From Archaeoglobus sp. JdFR-27 (lineage in GTDB: Archaea > Halobacteriota > Archaeoglobi > Archaeoglobales > Archaeoglobaceae), in contig MTMO01000037.1 in assembly GCA_002011235.1 (NCBI GenBank), positions 1 to 64,000 on the forward strand: a stretch of DNA of 64,000 bases, in the 5' to 3' direction. Below are positions 26,437-34,867 of the stretch, piece by piece. How positions within the stretch are numbered: position 1 is the stretch's first letter; the number at the start of each line of letters is the position of its first letter. The position numbers and the translations under genes were made by a program. The notes under the pieces are model-generated. The model was not told where the DNA came from. It was given only the letters and a program-made list of their open reading frames with translations, and searched no databases.

Positions 26437-27363
26437 ATGTATCATCCTCACTACGTAATCCGCTCGATTGAACAAAACATAAAAAATACTGGAAACCCGC
26501 TTGGCTTATCCAGATCACAGATCAATACATGGTGGGAAGGATGGGAGGGATGGAAGAAAGTGGGCGAGAAGGATACCATGCTCTTCACGGGTCTGCTATA
26601 CCAGCTCACACCATACGTAGATAAGCTTGTAGATTATCTTTACAAGTTCGAAAACACGTTTCTGGAAAAAGTCACGAGGTTTATGCCTAAATCCCCTCTA
26701 GGAATACTTCTAAAACCGCAGAAAGAGGCGGAGCATTTCAATGGGATCGTGAGAAAGATAGCAGATTCTCTCATCAAATCCGGAATCGATTTCTGCTACA
26801 AACCCGAACTCGATTTCTATAGTGGGGTTTTACTATATGATATGGGAGATGATGAGGGATTTACCGAACATTCATTGTTTGTAGCCGAAAAACTGAGAGA
26901 AAAAGGAATTAAGAAGCTGATTACAATCGATCCACACACGACCTATGTTTTGAGAGAGCTTTATCCCGAATATGCGAATGCAGAATTCGAAGTAAAGAAT
27001 TATCTCGAAATTCTGGATTTCAAGAGCAAGAAGGAAAATGAAAACATAACACTAACACTCCACGACCCCTGCTACTATGGAAGGTACCTTGAAATATCAG
27101 ATGAGTCGAGGAGAATTCTGGACTCTCTCGGAATTGAATACAAAGACATAAGAAATTCCGGAAAGCTCACCTCATGCTGTGGCGGGCCAATTGAGAGTAT
27201 CTCACCAAAGCTAACAAAGGAAGTGGCAGAGAACAGATACGACGAGCTCAGCAAAACGGGATGCGAGATTGCAACGATGTGCCCGATATGTTTGGTAAAC
27301 TTGAGAAAGTTCGGTGAGATTAAAGATATCTCCGAGATTATATGGGGGGCCGTAAATGCCTAA
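26437..27363 (+). CDS. CCG-domain Fe-S protein, LutA/LldE- or HdrD-like
   Basis: A 308-residue protein with one canonical cysteine-rich CCG domain at the C terminus (HDPCYYGRYLEI, LTSCCGGPIESIS, MCPICLVNL); the N-terminal half lacks the cysteines of a first CCG domain, though its fold may be kept. Such proteins bind a non-cubane [4Fe-4S] cluster in lactate oxidation (LutA/LldE) and heterodisulfide reductase. The next two genes are LUD-domain proteins, so this is the LutA position of a LutABC-type system for L-lactate oxidation. Starting ATG 26437 fits a TATA-like run near 26410. It overlaps the next gene by eight bases. Confidence 0.8.
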   Translation: MYHPHYVIRSIEQNIKNTGNPLGLSRSQINTWWEGWEGWKKVGEKDTMLFTGLLYQLTPYVDKLVDYLYKFENTFLEKVTRFMPKSPLGILLKPQKEAEHFNGIVRKIADSLIKSGIDFCYKPELDFYSGVLLYDMGDDEGFTEHSLFVAEKLREKGIKKLITIDPHTTYVLRELYPEYANAEFEVKNYLEILDFKSKKENENITLTLHDPCYYGRYLEISDESRRILDSLGIEYKDIRNSGKLTSCCGGPIESISPKLTKEVAENRYDELSKTGCEIATMCPICLVNLRKFGEIKDISEIIWGAVNA

Positions 27364-27781
27364 CGAGGTGCTTGAACTGCTTAATCAGCTTATTGAAACG
27401 CTTAAAAGAAACTCGGTTGAAGTGTATATATCAAAGGATGCCGAAAGAGATGTTGAGAGGTTAAAAAGCGAGGATTCCTTCATCTGCAACGCTCTAAGCA
27501 TCGCTGCTGATACAGGAATTGTTTTCTTCGGCGGGTTTGAGAGCAGAAAAAATTCGGCTCTTGCTGAACATCACATAGCCATAATCAGAAGAGATGCGGT
27601 TTGCAAGAACGTGATTGAAGCTTATAACCTTGCAATCTCCAAATCCAACGTTATTTTCGCAACATCTACAGCCTCAAAAACAGGAGACATCGAAGGAAAG
27701 CTGATATGGGGAATGCATGGTCCAAAGAAGTTTACAGTTGTTCTAGAGATTTCAGAAGAATTGTATGGAGGAATAGCATGA
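27356..27781 (+). CDS. LUD-domain protein, LutC-like
   Basis: A 141-residue LUD-domain protein, shorter than typical bacterial LutC (near 200-240). The core ALSIAADTGIVFFGGFESRKNSALAEHHIAIIRRDAV and IWGMHGPKKFTVVLE are the nucleotide- and product-binding part of the fold. It overlaps the upstream gene by eight bases and the downstream LutB-like gene by four, so all three are coupled. It supplies one LUD part of a lactate-oxidising complex that feeds electrons through Fe-S centres, probably to the quinone pool. Role inferred from context. Confidence 0.82.
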   Translation: MPNEVLELLNQLIETLKRNSVEVYISKDAERDVERLKSEDSFICNALSIAADTGIVFFGGFESRKNSALAEHHIAIIRRDAVCKNVIEAYNLAISKSNVIFATSTASKTGDIEGKLIWGMHGPKKFTVVLEISEELYGGIA

Positions 27782-28902
27782 GAGAGGAAGACATCTACAA
27801 AGCGATAAAAAACAGGTCGATCAGGGCAGGAATCCTCAGAACCTGGGAAAACCTCCATAATGCGGTTGAACAGAACATTGAGAGGTACAGATTTCTTAAA
27901 GAGTATGCAAAGGATGTAAAGATGGCCAAACTCGAGGTTTTTTCAGACTATGATCGTTGGACTGAGAAAGCTATGAAGTCGATTGAGAGCAGAAACAAAT
28001 GCTCAGTTTACTATGCTGAGGATGGAAAAGAGGCGAGAAAAATCGTTGCAGAGATAGTTGGAAGAGATAAGATAATCGTCAAGGCCAAGTCCATGGTTTC
28101 CGAGGAGATTCAGCTGAGAGAGTTCCTCCAGGAGATCGGAAATGAGGTGTGGGAAACCGATCTCGGTGAGCTGATAGTCCAGCTTGCAAATGAGAAGCCG
28201 ATGCACGTGCTCGCTCCTGCAATCCACTACTCCGAAAGACAGGCTGCGGAACTCCTCAGGAAGGTAGGTGTTAAAGGATATACCGCTGCTGAGCTCGCTG
28301 AGGGTGTAAGGAAATTTATGAGACAAAAGTTCTTATTAGCAGATGTGGGAATCTCGGGCTGCAATGCATTCTCAGCTAAAACTGGAAGGATTTTTCTGGT
28401 TGAAAATGAGGGGAACATAAGACTTTCAACAACTCTCCCCAAGGATTACATAGCCATCGTGAGCATAGACAAGATACTTCCAAGCGATGAGCTGTGCCTC
28501 AAGCTCGTGATCCTTCAGGCTGCTTTTCTTGGAACATTCCCTCCTGCATATATAAACGTCAACGAACCCGTTGAAGGACAGCGAATGCATGTAATATTCC
28601 TGAACAATGGTAGAAAGCAGGCTCCCGAATTCCTTAAAGAGCAGCTGACGTGCATCAAATGTGGAAGATGCCAGATAGAATGTCCCATCTTCCAGATAAC
28701 CGGAAGTCTCTGGGGAAACGTTTACGGGGGGCCTATGGGAATGGGATGGAGTGGTATACTGGGAGAAATTGGATATGAATGTTTCCTCTCAAGCCTGTGT
28801 GGTAAATGCAAGGAGGTATGCCCGATGGAGATAGACATGCCAAGGATCATCAGAGAACTCAGAAAAATGATGGTGAGGGGCAATAACCTAGGAGAGGTCT
28901 AA
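27778..28902 (+). CDS. LUD-domain and ferredoxin protein, LutB-like
   Basis: A 374-residue protein. The N-terminal LUD domain (residues about 80-280; KAKSMVSEEIQLREFLQEIG, DVGISGCNAFSAKTGRIFL, LPKDYIAIVSIDKILPS) is followed by two [4Fe-4S] motifs: CIKCGRCQIECPIF (about 297-310) and CGKCKEVCPMEIDMP. An upstream in-frame ATG at 27706 would reuse the LutC reading, so ATG 27778, overlapping the LutC stop (GCATGAG), is chosen. LutB proteins oxidise lactate in a complex with LutA and LutC. No lactate permease is adjacent. Confidence 0.87.
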   Translation: MREEDIYKAIKNRSIRAGILRTWENLHNAVEQNIERYRFLKEYAKDVKMAKLEVFSDYDRWTEKAMKSIESRNKCSVYYAEDGKEARKIVAEIVGRDKIIVKAKSMVSEEIQLREFLQEIGNEVWETDLGELIVQLANEKPMHVLAPAIHYSERQAAELLRKVGVKGYTAAELAEGVRKFMRQKFLLADVGISGCNAFSAKTGRIFLVENEGNIRLSTTLPKDYIAIVSIDKILPSDELCLKLVILQAAFLGTFPPAYINVNEPVEGQRMHVIFLNNGRKQAPEFLKEQLTCIKCGRCQIECPIFQITGSLWGNVYGGPMGMGWSGILGEIGYECFLSSLCGKCKEVCPMEIDMPRIIRELRKMMVRGNNLGEV

Positions 28903-28922
28903 AGATGTAGATAAATCTAAAT

Positions 28923-28943
28923 GGCCATAGGAGAGATATGGCC
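28923..28943 (+). terminator. hairpin after the Lut-like operon
   Basis: GGCCATA (28923-28929), a 7-base loop and TATGGCC (28937-28943) form a perfect 7-bp stem, 21 bases beyond the LutB-like stop codon. There is no poly-T tract as in a bacterial terminator. It may protect the 3' end or mark termination; the role is a guess from position. Confidence 0.4.
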
Positions 28944-29087
28944 GTTACCAGTTTATCGCTTTAATCGAGTGCTAACAATTCCTGCACACTCCAAAGGAGA
29001 TCGAAAAAGGAAGTTTGTTCAAAATTAAATTGTATGTTGGTATGTAAAAATTAAGTAAGGTATAAAGCATTTAGCCAGTTATTTAGC

Positions 29088-30239
29088 CTAGCCCTCTTTT
29101 GTCCCTTCCTGCTCTTTTGGTTTTTCTGTCTTTTCCTTTTCTGACTCTTTCTCTCTCGACTCTTTTGATTCTTTTGATTCTTCAGGCTTCACTTCTTCCT
29201 GAATCCTGCTTCTGAACTCTTCAGGGATGTTCTTTTTCCTCTTCTTTTTCAGATTGCTCAACTTTTCAATGACTTCAGGTATGACTTTTCCGAAGTCCGC
29301 ATAGTTGTTTTCCCTTATGAAATCTAATACGTCCTTCGCCACCTCTCCTCTCACCACGACTGTTGAGTAGCCTACGTTGCTTCCAACGCTCCCAACACTG
29401 AAATCACTTTCAACGGCTGTAAAATCGATACAAACCTCGCAACCGTGCGGTATTATATCATTGAGCTCCTTAACAGGGAAACTAACAACCGAGTCGGTCA
29501 TGGTGGCTATAAACTTACCCTTGGTTATGTCTGTTTTGATCAACTTGCTGAAATCCACTCCCTTCTCCTTTAAAAACTCATAAAGCTGATGATGGTAAAA
29601 GTTCTCCGTGCAGAAAAGTCCACAAACAAGTTTGATCTTTTCTCTAAAAAGGCTGAACTCAGACTGGAGTTTCCTTATCCCGCTCACCATGCATGGTGTT
29701 CCAACAACACCTATCCCCAGCTTGGACGTTTTCATGGCTTTCTTGATTTCCGGTAAAACACTGGCGAAGGAGTACTTCGTTCCAGTTAATCTTGTGTCCT
29801 TTAGCTGATCTACGCTCCTGATGTGGTAAATATTCGTTCTCCACTCTTCATCCCTTCCCACAAAAAGGGCCCTGTCTATCAAACCCATCTCTAATGCAGA
29901 TGCCATAAACTCAGTTGCCATCGCTCCGTCCTGTCCCTTAAAGCGTTTTGATCTTGCAGCGGTAAGCTCGATGTATTCTCCAATATCACACAGAGGGGTG
30001 TAATCATACCTCGGACAAACCCTAACACATGCCGAGCAGTCCACACACTTCTCTTCCCAATCTGGAAAATCGATCTCCCGATCGGCTGAGATTATTCCAT
30101 CGACTGGACAAATCAAAGCACAGGTTGAGCAATGACTGCACAATCCAGCATCGATTACCTTCTTCTTCAAATTCAGCCAGTATTTTTCTTCTATTGCCCT
30201 ATCAGGTATCTTAACACTCCATTCAAGGGTTATAGCCAT
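29088..30239 (-). CDS. fqoF: F420H2 dehydrogenase subunit FqoF with K/E-rich tail
   Basis: A 383-residue FrhB/FpoF-type flavoprotein and the F420H2 input module of the complex. Two N-terminal [4Fe-4S] motifs (CSHCSTCALICP about 34-45, CVDCSACVRVCP about 65-76) precede the FAD- and F420-binding domain (DGAMATEFMASALEMG, LTGTKYSFASVLPE, GVVGTPCMVSGIRKL). The last 35-40 residues are a low-complexity run of Lys and Glu (EESKESKESREKESEKEK), beyond the normal end of the family. Last gene of the fqo operon, 10 bases after fqoI, as in Archaeoglobus. The GGTGGT ribosome site precedes ATG 30239. Confidence 0.95.
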   Translation of the reverse strand: MAITLEWSVKIPDRAIEEKYWLNLKKKVIDAGLCSHCSTCALICPVDGIISADREIDFPDWEEKCVDCSACVRVCPRYDYTPLCDIGEYIELTAARSKRFKGQDGAMATEFMASALEMGLIDRALFVGRDEEWRTNIYHIRSVDQLKDTRLTGTKYSFASVLPEIKKAMKTSKLGIGVVGTPCMVSGIRKLQSEFSLFREKIKLVCGLFCTENFYHHQLYEFLKEKGVDFSKLIKTDITKGKFIATMTDSVVSFPVKELNDIIPHGCEVCIDFTAVESDFSVGSVGSNVGYSTVVVRGEVAKDVLDFIRENNYADFGKVIPEVIEKLSNLKKKRKKNIPEEFRSRIQEEVKPEESKESKESREKESEKEKTEKPKEQEGTKEG

Positions 30240-30249
30240 AGTACCACCA

Positions 30250-30978
30250 TCACTCTCTAACCAAGCTTAAAATCTGAACGGGGCACTCCTTCACACAAAT
30301 TCCACATCCCGTACATCTCTCCTTGTCGATCTTTAACTCCTTTTCTTTTTCTTTTACAGATAAGTTTATTGCTTCACTTGGGCATGAACTCACACATATA
30401 CCGCAAGCAAGACAGCTTTCTGGCATCACACATGCGCTGTATTCTTTTACTTTCTCATGTGGCTTAAACTCCGGAATTAGATTATCTTTCTCCTTTATCC
30501 TTCTCAGAATCAGCTTAACACCATCTATAACGTACTCAACTGTATACCCATCCTCTCTCACGATCTTAGGGGGCTTTACCATTTCTTCCGTGGATGTTAT
30601 CATCTCATTCATATTCTTATAAACAACATCATGGACTTTTGTCGGCCTTAAAGCAGCCCCTGGACATGAATCTACGCAGAAGTGACAGAAAATGCACTTG
30701 GTATAATCTATGGTTGGATAGTATCGATTGTTGGCTGCAAGCTTCATGCCTATAGCGTTAGCAGGACATACAAACGAGCATTGGAAACAGCTTATACAGT
30801 TTTCAGGCGAAAAGAGAACGTATCCTCTGAAAGAATCAGGTAAGAGTCTTCTTTCCCTTGGATACTCAATCGTGATCGTTCCGGGCTTTATCGCCTCTTT
30901 CGCTCCTACAACAAGGGCATCGAGATGTAACTTCACGTTGTCAAGAGTTTTAAGCTTTGGAAACTTGATTTTGATCAT
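30250..30978 (-). CDS. fqoI: Fqo subunit I, four-cluster ferredoxin
   Basis: A 242-residue NuoI/FpoI-like Fe-S subunit. The NuoI core has two [4Fe-4S] motifs (CISCFQCSFVCP and CIFCHFCVDSCP); the C-terminal part adds two more (CLACGICVSSCP and CTGCGICVKECP), making four predicted clusters, where the usual NuoI/FpoI has two. It carries electrons from the F420H2 flavoprotein towards subunit B. I chose ATG 30978, four bases after GGGGTGGT, over the GTG nine bases upstream. Position between fqoH and fqoF is canonical. Confidence 0.92.
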   Translation of the reverse strand: MIKIKFPKLKTLDNVKLHLDALVVGAKEAIKPGTITIEYPRERRLLPDSFRGYVLFSPENCISCFQCSFVCPANAIGMKLAANNRYYPTIDYTKCIFCHFCVDSCPGAALRPTKVHDVVYKNMNEMITSTEEMVKPPKIVREDGYTVEYVIDGVKLILRRIKEKDNLIPEFKPHEKVKEYSACVMPESCLACGICVSSCPSEAINLSVKEKEKELKIDKERCTGCGICVKECPVQILSLVRE

Positions 30979-31005
30979 TTTTACCACCCCACCTAACTAC
31001 CTACC

Positions 31006-32109
31006 TCACACGACGTTTGCAAGATTTAGCACAACGCCAATTGCAACAGCCAAAAGCGAGATCTGGAGCATGGCCGTCCAGCTGATCCTCAACGCCTGAT
31101 CGAGCCTGATTCTTGCATAAATCGATCTCAAGAATGATAACGCCACCATTACAACCATCGTTTTTATGAACATCCAGATCACAGCACTCAGATCTCCTAA
31201 CAAAGGTATTGTTGGCCCATTTCCCCCTCCAAGGAAGAGAACCGACATCAAGAGCGAAAGGATGTACATCTTCTCATACGCTATCGTCATCACGAGTCCG
31301 AACATGATGCCGCTGTACTCAACAAATGGCCCAAATGCGATCTCCTGGTCTGCTTCCGGAATTTCAAATGGTAGCCTTGAAGTTGCCATCACCGTACTTA
31401 TGAAGAAAACGAGGGCCGCTATTGGATTCAGAATTATTCCTGGTATGCTCTGCTTTTCCACAATCGTCACCATGTCAGCCGTGCCATATACAAGAATCAT
31501 AGAAACCACTGCAAGTATGAAAGGGATTTCGTAGGCGAAGTACATGAAAGCCTCCCTAACGGTTCCAATGTAGGCGAATCTGCTGTTCGAAGCCCATCCT
31601 ATCGCTACGATGAATACCGGAATGAGCGAGACGATCGCAACGGTTATCGGGAGGGCATAAGGCGTTCTTATCCCAACGATGTTGCCTACAGGTATGAAGA
31701 GGAGTGGCAAGAGAACAGGGATGAATATTAGAATTGGAAACTGGAGAAAATACGGGCGATGAGCGTCTCTGTGAACGATAACCTCCTGGAAGAAGTATCT
31801 CAGGCCATCGGCGAGAGCCTGGATTATTCCTTCCGCCCACCTGAGGACTTCAAGTGGTCCTCTTCTCCATTGAATTCTTGCGGTAAGCTTTCTTTCAAAC
31901 CATATTATGAAGAGCAGGACTGTCATCAGAGTTGCGAGGCCTGGGAAGATGAGCAGTGCGAACATCGGTCTCCACAAAATTATGGCAACTACAAATCCTA
32001 TAACCGGGATTCCAAGCAGGTAGTCTATCAGAGGTTGAATCAACGGGATACTAACCATGTTATCGATAAAATGCTGCATCGTTAAACCTAAAAGCCCAAG
32101 ATCTACCAT
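31006..32109 (-). CDS. fqoH: Fqo membrane subunit H (NuoH-like)
   Basis: A 367-residue membrane protein with about eight helices, homologous to complex I NuoH/ND1, which forms part of the quinone chamber. Conserved stretches include FERKLTARIQWRRGP (about 74-88, the RxRGP loop), GWASNSRFAYIGTVREAFMYFAYEIPF and LPFEIPEADQEIAFGPFVEYSG, the acidic residues linked to proton transfer. ATG 32109 follows GAGGTGATAAG. Its quinone-site sequence here must accept menaquinone rather than ubiquinone or methanophenazine; I cannot tell from sequence. Confidence 0.95.
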   Translation of the reverse strand: MVDLGLLGLTMQHFIDNMVSIPLIQPLIDYLLGIPVIGFVVAIILWRPMFALLIFPGLATLMTVLLFIIWFERKLTARIQWRRGPLEVLRWAEGIIQALADGLRYFFQEVIVHRDAHRPYFLQFPILIFIPVLLPLLFIPVGNIVGIRTPYALPITVAIVSLIPVFIVAIGWASNSRFAYIGTVREAFMYFAYEIPFILAVVSMILVYGTADMVTIVEKQSIPGIILNPIAALVFFISTVMATSRLPFEIPEADQEIAFGPFVEYSGIMFGLVMTIAYEKMYILSLLMSVLFLGGGNGPTIPLLGDLSAVIWMFIKTMVVMVALSFLRSIYARIRLDQALRISWTAMLQISLLAVAIGVVLNLANVV

Positions 32110-32118
32110 CTTATCACC

Positions 32119-33369
32119 TCACCTGTCCGCCTCCGGAGGGAAGTAACCGAAGCTGCCGTAAATTGCCTGTAGATCTGCAACTCTCTCACCTCTCAAAGCC
32201 TCCATGAACCCTTTAAGGTAGTACCATCCTGGAGTTACAGCCCTGACTCGGTAAGGCACGTTCGACTCCCCATCGCTGATTATCGAGTAGAGAAGCGTCC
32301 CCCTCGATGCTTCGGTTAAAGCCGTGTACTCACCCTGTGGAAGAATTAGATTTCCAAAAACCTTGAAGAAGTAACCTCTGATGTCGGAAGATGCATTGCT
32401 GTAGTCAGCAAGAATGTCTTCGCTTATGACGTTGCCTTCGGGCATCGCTCTGAGTTCGTTGACCGCCTGTCTTATGATCGAAATGCTTTGGGCAATCTCC
32501 TCAACTCTAACGAGGAATCTCGAGTAGGAATCACCATCATCGGAAACTGGAATATCCCAGTTAAGCATTTCATAAGCTTCGTAGGGTTCAACTTTCCTGA
32601 CATCGTACTCCACTCCGCTAGCCCTAAGGAACGGTCCGACAACACCAAATTTTATTGCATCCTCCTTCGAAAGAACACCAACCCCCTTAAGCCTTGCTAT
32701 TACAGTTGGATTCCTTATGAATATCTTTTCAAAACTTTTAAGCCTCCTTTCAATAACGAAGGTGGTTTTTCTTATAAATTCAAGAACATTCCATGGAACG
32801 TCTCTCCTTATACCCCCCGGAATCACGAAAGATGCTGTAATCCTAGCCCCACTCATTCGGGTTATAGCTTCAACGATTGGTTCTCTCAAGGCGAAGGGCC
32901 ACATGAAACCGGTTGTATGGCCCATGAAAACTGCTAAAATACCCGCATCGTAGAGATGGGTTCCTATTCTGCTCAGCTCTGCAAGAACAGTTCTGATGTA
33001 CTTCGCCCTCTCAGGAATCTCTATGTCTAAAGCCGATTCTATTGCCCTGACATACCCCAGCGTTAAATTCCCTGTGTCCATTATCGCAGGTCTTTCCAGA
33101 AGAGGGATGTTCTGGATGTAAAGTCTATTTTCAGCGAGCTTCTCTATCGATCTATGAACATATCCAGGATCGGGAATCGCTTCGACGATGATGTCTCCTT
33201 TTATTCTTACGATGATCCTCATATGCCCGCTACCAGGATGCTGAGGGCCAACAAGCACGAGATAATCGTCACCCTGGTAAGCTTCCTCTAGAAACTTCTT
33301 TGGAATTGGAAGGAACAACTCAGTAGGAGGTTGAACTGGAACATCCAAGAGAAGTTCTTTCTCAGTCAT
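32119..33369 (-). CDS. fqoD: Fqo subunit D (NuoD-like)
   Basis: A 416-residue protein related to the large subunit of [NiFe] hydrogenase and NuoD; the nickel cysteines are absent. Conserved blocks are LVGPQHPGSGHMRIIVRIKGD, PDPGYVHRSIEKLAENR, FEKIFIRNPTVIARLKGVG and RGTLLYSIISDGESNVPYRVRAVTPG. It builds the quinone-binding pocket together with B and H. The ATG follows GAGGTGAGAGA, and it overlaps the fqoBC stop by four bases. Confidence 0.96.
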   Translation of the reverse strand: MTEKELLLDVPVQPPTELFLPIPKKFLEEAYQGDDYLVLVGPQHPGSGHMRIIVRIKGDIIVEAIPDPGYVHRSIEKLAENRLYIQNIPLLERPAIMDTGNLTLGYVRAIESALDIEIPERAKYIRTVLAELSRIGTHLYDAGILAVFMGHTTGFMWPFALREPIVEAITRMSGARITASFVIPGGIRRDVPWNVLEFIRKTTFVIERRLKSFEKIFIRNPTVIARLKGVGVLSKEDAIKFGVVGPFLRASGVEYDVRKVEPYEAYEMLNWDIPVSDDGDSYSRFLVRVEEIAQSISIIRQAVNELRAMPEGNVISEDILADYSNASSDIRGYFFKVFGNLILPQGEYTALTEASRGTLLYSIISDGESNVPYRVRAVTPGWYYLKGFMEALRGERVADLQAIYGSFGYFPPEADR

Positions 33370-34445
33370 TCTCTCACCTCACAAAAGCAGTATTCTTCTT
33401 CCTTCAGCTTTCTATCCTTTCTTAGTGGGAAATCTGGTGTGTCAGGTGCTAAAAGGAATCTTTCGCCCATCGCCGGATTTCCTTCAAACCATACTCCAAA
33501 CAGATCGTACATCTCCCTTTCAAGGTAATCGGCACTTGGCCAGAATGTCACGAGACTAGGAAATCTCGGGTTGTCTCTTGGAATTCTGGCATAGATGTTG
33601 ACGACTACCGGCATGAGTTTTTTATCAGAATAGCTTGAAACCTGATACTCCACGATGAAGCTGTTTTCGTGGGGGAGGTCTATTACGTTCACGTTTTTAA
33701 CATGATCGAATCTTTTGCTGAGAATGTTTGCGATTGCCATTATATTCTTCTTCTCAGCTGAAATTGCAATTCTGTTCTTTGCCGTTATGGTTATTGAGTT
33801 GTAAAGTCCATTTAAATCCTTTTCAAACTCTTTAACGAGCTTTTTACCGAATTCCCAGTCTACATCCTTTGGAACATCCACTTTAATGGATGGAGTTGGA
33901 GCGATGAACTTTGGGGTGGTAGGAGGTCTTGCTGCGGAACTCCTTCCCTCAATCTCTGAAAGGTCAACCTTATCAAAACTTATCGTAGTTTCAGCCTTTC
34001 CACTCATTATCTTCTCCTGCAATGCCCTAATCGATCTGAGAAGGGATTCAGGAGTTGGAGGACATCCAGGAATGAAGAAATCAACCGGCACAACGTCAGA
34101 TGGCCTAACCATATGGTAGCCATTCCAGAAAAGACCTCCTTTAAGCCCACAGGCTCCCATTACAACCACAAACTTAGGATCCGGCATTTGCTCATATGTT
34201 ATTTTCAAAACTCTTGCCATCTTCCTTGAGATTGCTCCTTCAACAATTATCAGATTCGTCTGTCTTGCTATACCGTAGTTGAGGGACCCAAGCCTCTCGC
34301 CATCATAGCCGCTCGCATAAGCATGGGCGAGCTCAACACCACAGCACGCTGTAACAAGGTGGACCGGCCAGAGACTCCATTTGGTTCCCCACTTCTTGAA
34401 GGGGGCAAAGATACCTGAACCAAGGAACTCAACGTTCTCACTCAT
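33366..34445 (-). CDS. fqoBC: Fqo subunit BC, fused NuoB-NuoC
   Basis: A 359-residue fusion. The N-terminal NuoB part (to about 165) has the N2-cluster cysteines: the CC pair in HLVTACCGVELAHAY, then MGACGLKGGLFWNG and FIPGCPPTPESLLRSIRALQEKI. A linker rich in Ala, Pro and Thr (about 165-190) leads to the NuoC part (PRDNPRFPSLVTFWPSADYLEREMYDLFGVWFEGNPAMGERFLLAPDTPDFPLRKD). The A. fulgidus homologue is also a BC fusion. I prefer the ATG at 34445, seven bases after GGGAGG, over 34460. Confidence 0.94.
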   Translation of the reverse strand: MSENVEFLGSGIFAPFKKWGTKWSLWPVHLVTACCGVELAHAYASGYDGERLGSLNYGIARQTNLIIVEGAISRKMARVLKITYEQMPDPKFVVVMGACGLKGGLFWNGYHMVRPSDVVPVDFFIPGCPPTPESLLRSIRALQEKIMSGKAETTISFDKVDLSEIEGRSSAARPPTTPKFIAPTPSIKVDVPKDVDWEFGKKLVKEFEKDLNGLYNSITITAKNRIAISAEKKNIMAIANILSKRFDHVKNVNVIDLPHENSFIVEYQVSSYSDKKLMPVVVNIYARIPRDNPRFPSLVTFWPSADYLEREMYDLFGVWFEGNPAMGERFLLAPDTPDFPLRKDRKLKEEEYCFCEVRE

Positions 34446-34806
34446 AAGCCTCCCTCCCATACGCCATTGAAAGCGTTAGCTTATATCCAAAGAACACAGC
34501 AGGAATGAACAGAATTGCTGAAATTCCCAACAGCATGTAGAAATCCAGGGATGGATATGCCGCAAACAACAGTAAAAGCACAAGCACGGGCTCGATGGCC
34601 ATAAACATGTACATATATCCGAAATATTGCATTGGAATCCTATGTTTAGGGTTCCTGATTGGAAGATTCCCAGCCTCAAATCTCGACTCTTTTATCTCCG
34701 TTATATTGTATTTAGGTAGAATCTTGGTAAGGATAAGTATCGCTCCGTCCATAACCAAACTTATCACGATTACCGCACCGATTACAATTATGTTGTCTAT
34801 GATCAT
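34438..34806 (-). CDS. fqoA: Fqo membrane subunit A (NuoA-like)
   Basis: A 122-residue NuoA/ND3-like protein with three hydrophobic helices. The conserved acidic residue in the loop (ESRFEAGNLPI, about 40-50) and QYFGYMYMFMAIEPVLVLLL in the second helix are the NuoA signature. It overlaps the fqoBC start. Upstream is a 61-base gap containing a 10-base tandem repeat and a TATA-like run (about 34851-34860), so an internal promoter here is possible. Confidence 0.93.
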   Translation of the reverse strand: MIIDNIIVIGAVIVISLVMDGAILILTKILPKYNITEIKESRFEAGNLPIRNPKHRIPMQYFGYMYMFMAIEPVLVLLLLFAAYPSLDFYMLLGISAILFIPAVFFGYKLTLSMAYGREAYE

Positions 34807-34830
34807 CTTCCTACCCCCTTTCTATTAAGT

Positions 34831-34850
34831 TTAATCCAGTTTAATCCAGT
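34831..34850. repeat. 10-base tandem repeat inside the fqo operon
   Basis: TTAATCCAGT occurs twice in tandem in the only sizeable gap (61 bases) of the fqo operon, between fqoN and fqoA. A TATA-like ATTTAAGTA on the minus strand follows at 34851-34859. It may reflect slippage or hold an internal promoter element. Confidence 0.6.
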
Positions 34851-34867
34851 ACTTAAATCTTTAAACC

